Shown here piece after piece: positions 63,643 through 64,000 of a DNA stretch of 64,000 nt; within the stretch, counting starts at the first letter, position 1, and each line of letters opens with the position of its first letter. The DNA is from Mnemiopsis leidyi (taxonomy: Eukaryota; Ctenophora; Tentaculata; Lobata; Bolinopsidae). A model generated the notes under the pieces. The model saw only the letters and a list, made by a program, of their open reading frames with translations, made no database searches and had not been told where the DNA came from. The stretch is from positions 74,618 through 138,617 of the forward strand of contig JH154119.1 in NCBI GenBank assembly GCA_000226015.1. The letters run 5' to 3'. The translations under genes and the position numbers were made by a program.

Positions 63643-64000
<358 letters not shown>

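Overview
This is an AT-rich window of an invertebrate animal genome. The evidence is genes split by GT-AG spliceosomal introns, a two-pore-domain K+ channel, a class A GPCR, a secreted double C-type lectin-like protein, a membrane acyl-CoA desaturase, and metazoan-type transposons (LINE, MULE, hAT). I cannot name the phylum from sequence alone. A run of exactly 10 N (41974-41983) marks a scaffold gap.

Layout. 1-22.4 kb is gene-poor. It holds minisatellites, a decayed LINE reverse transcriptase (about 15.3-15.8 kb, minus), an array of CCAAT boxes (16.7 kb) ahead of a possible signal-peptide first exon (17.13 kb), and 38-bp and 23-bp tandem arrays. 22.4-25.3 kb (+) is a seven-exon rhodopsin-family GPCR. 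26.9-28.0 kb (+) is an intronless double-CTLD secreted protein with one frameshift. 28.5-32.6 kb (minus) is a five-exon K2P channel, with a likely alternative first exon at 36.2-36.7 kb. 40.3-44.3 kb (minus) is a six-exon delta-9 acyl-CoA desaturase. 44.3-52.4 kb has no convincing gene. 52.5-53.2 kb is a MULE-type transposon remnant abutting a truncated lipase-like pseudogene; an intact lipase-like gene follows at 54.0-54.8 kb (minus). 56.1-57.5 kb (+) is an unrecognised 461-codon ORF of nuclear-like composition. 59.6-64 kb is repeat-rich: duplicated GC-rich segments, a 41-bp palindrome, an old hAT transposon (61381-63693) with a younger hAT (61764-62729) nested in it that has a perfect 8-bp target duplication, and the start of a third element running off the edge.

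The genes do not form a pathway; they are independent animal genes. The most unusual theme is that several introns carry tandem repeats built from a splice junction. The clearest case is the K2P channel: a 45-bp unit (36 nt of pore-loop exon end plus 9 nt of intron start) is repeated about ten times. Most copies keep an AG|GTACGT donor and the frame. The desaturase (48-bp unit with the donor) and two GPCR introns show the same tendency.
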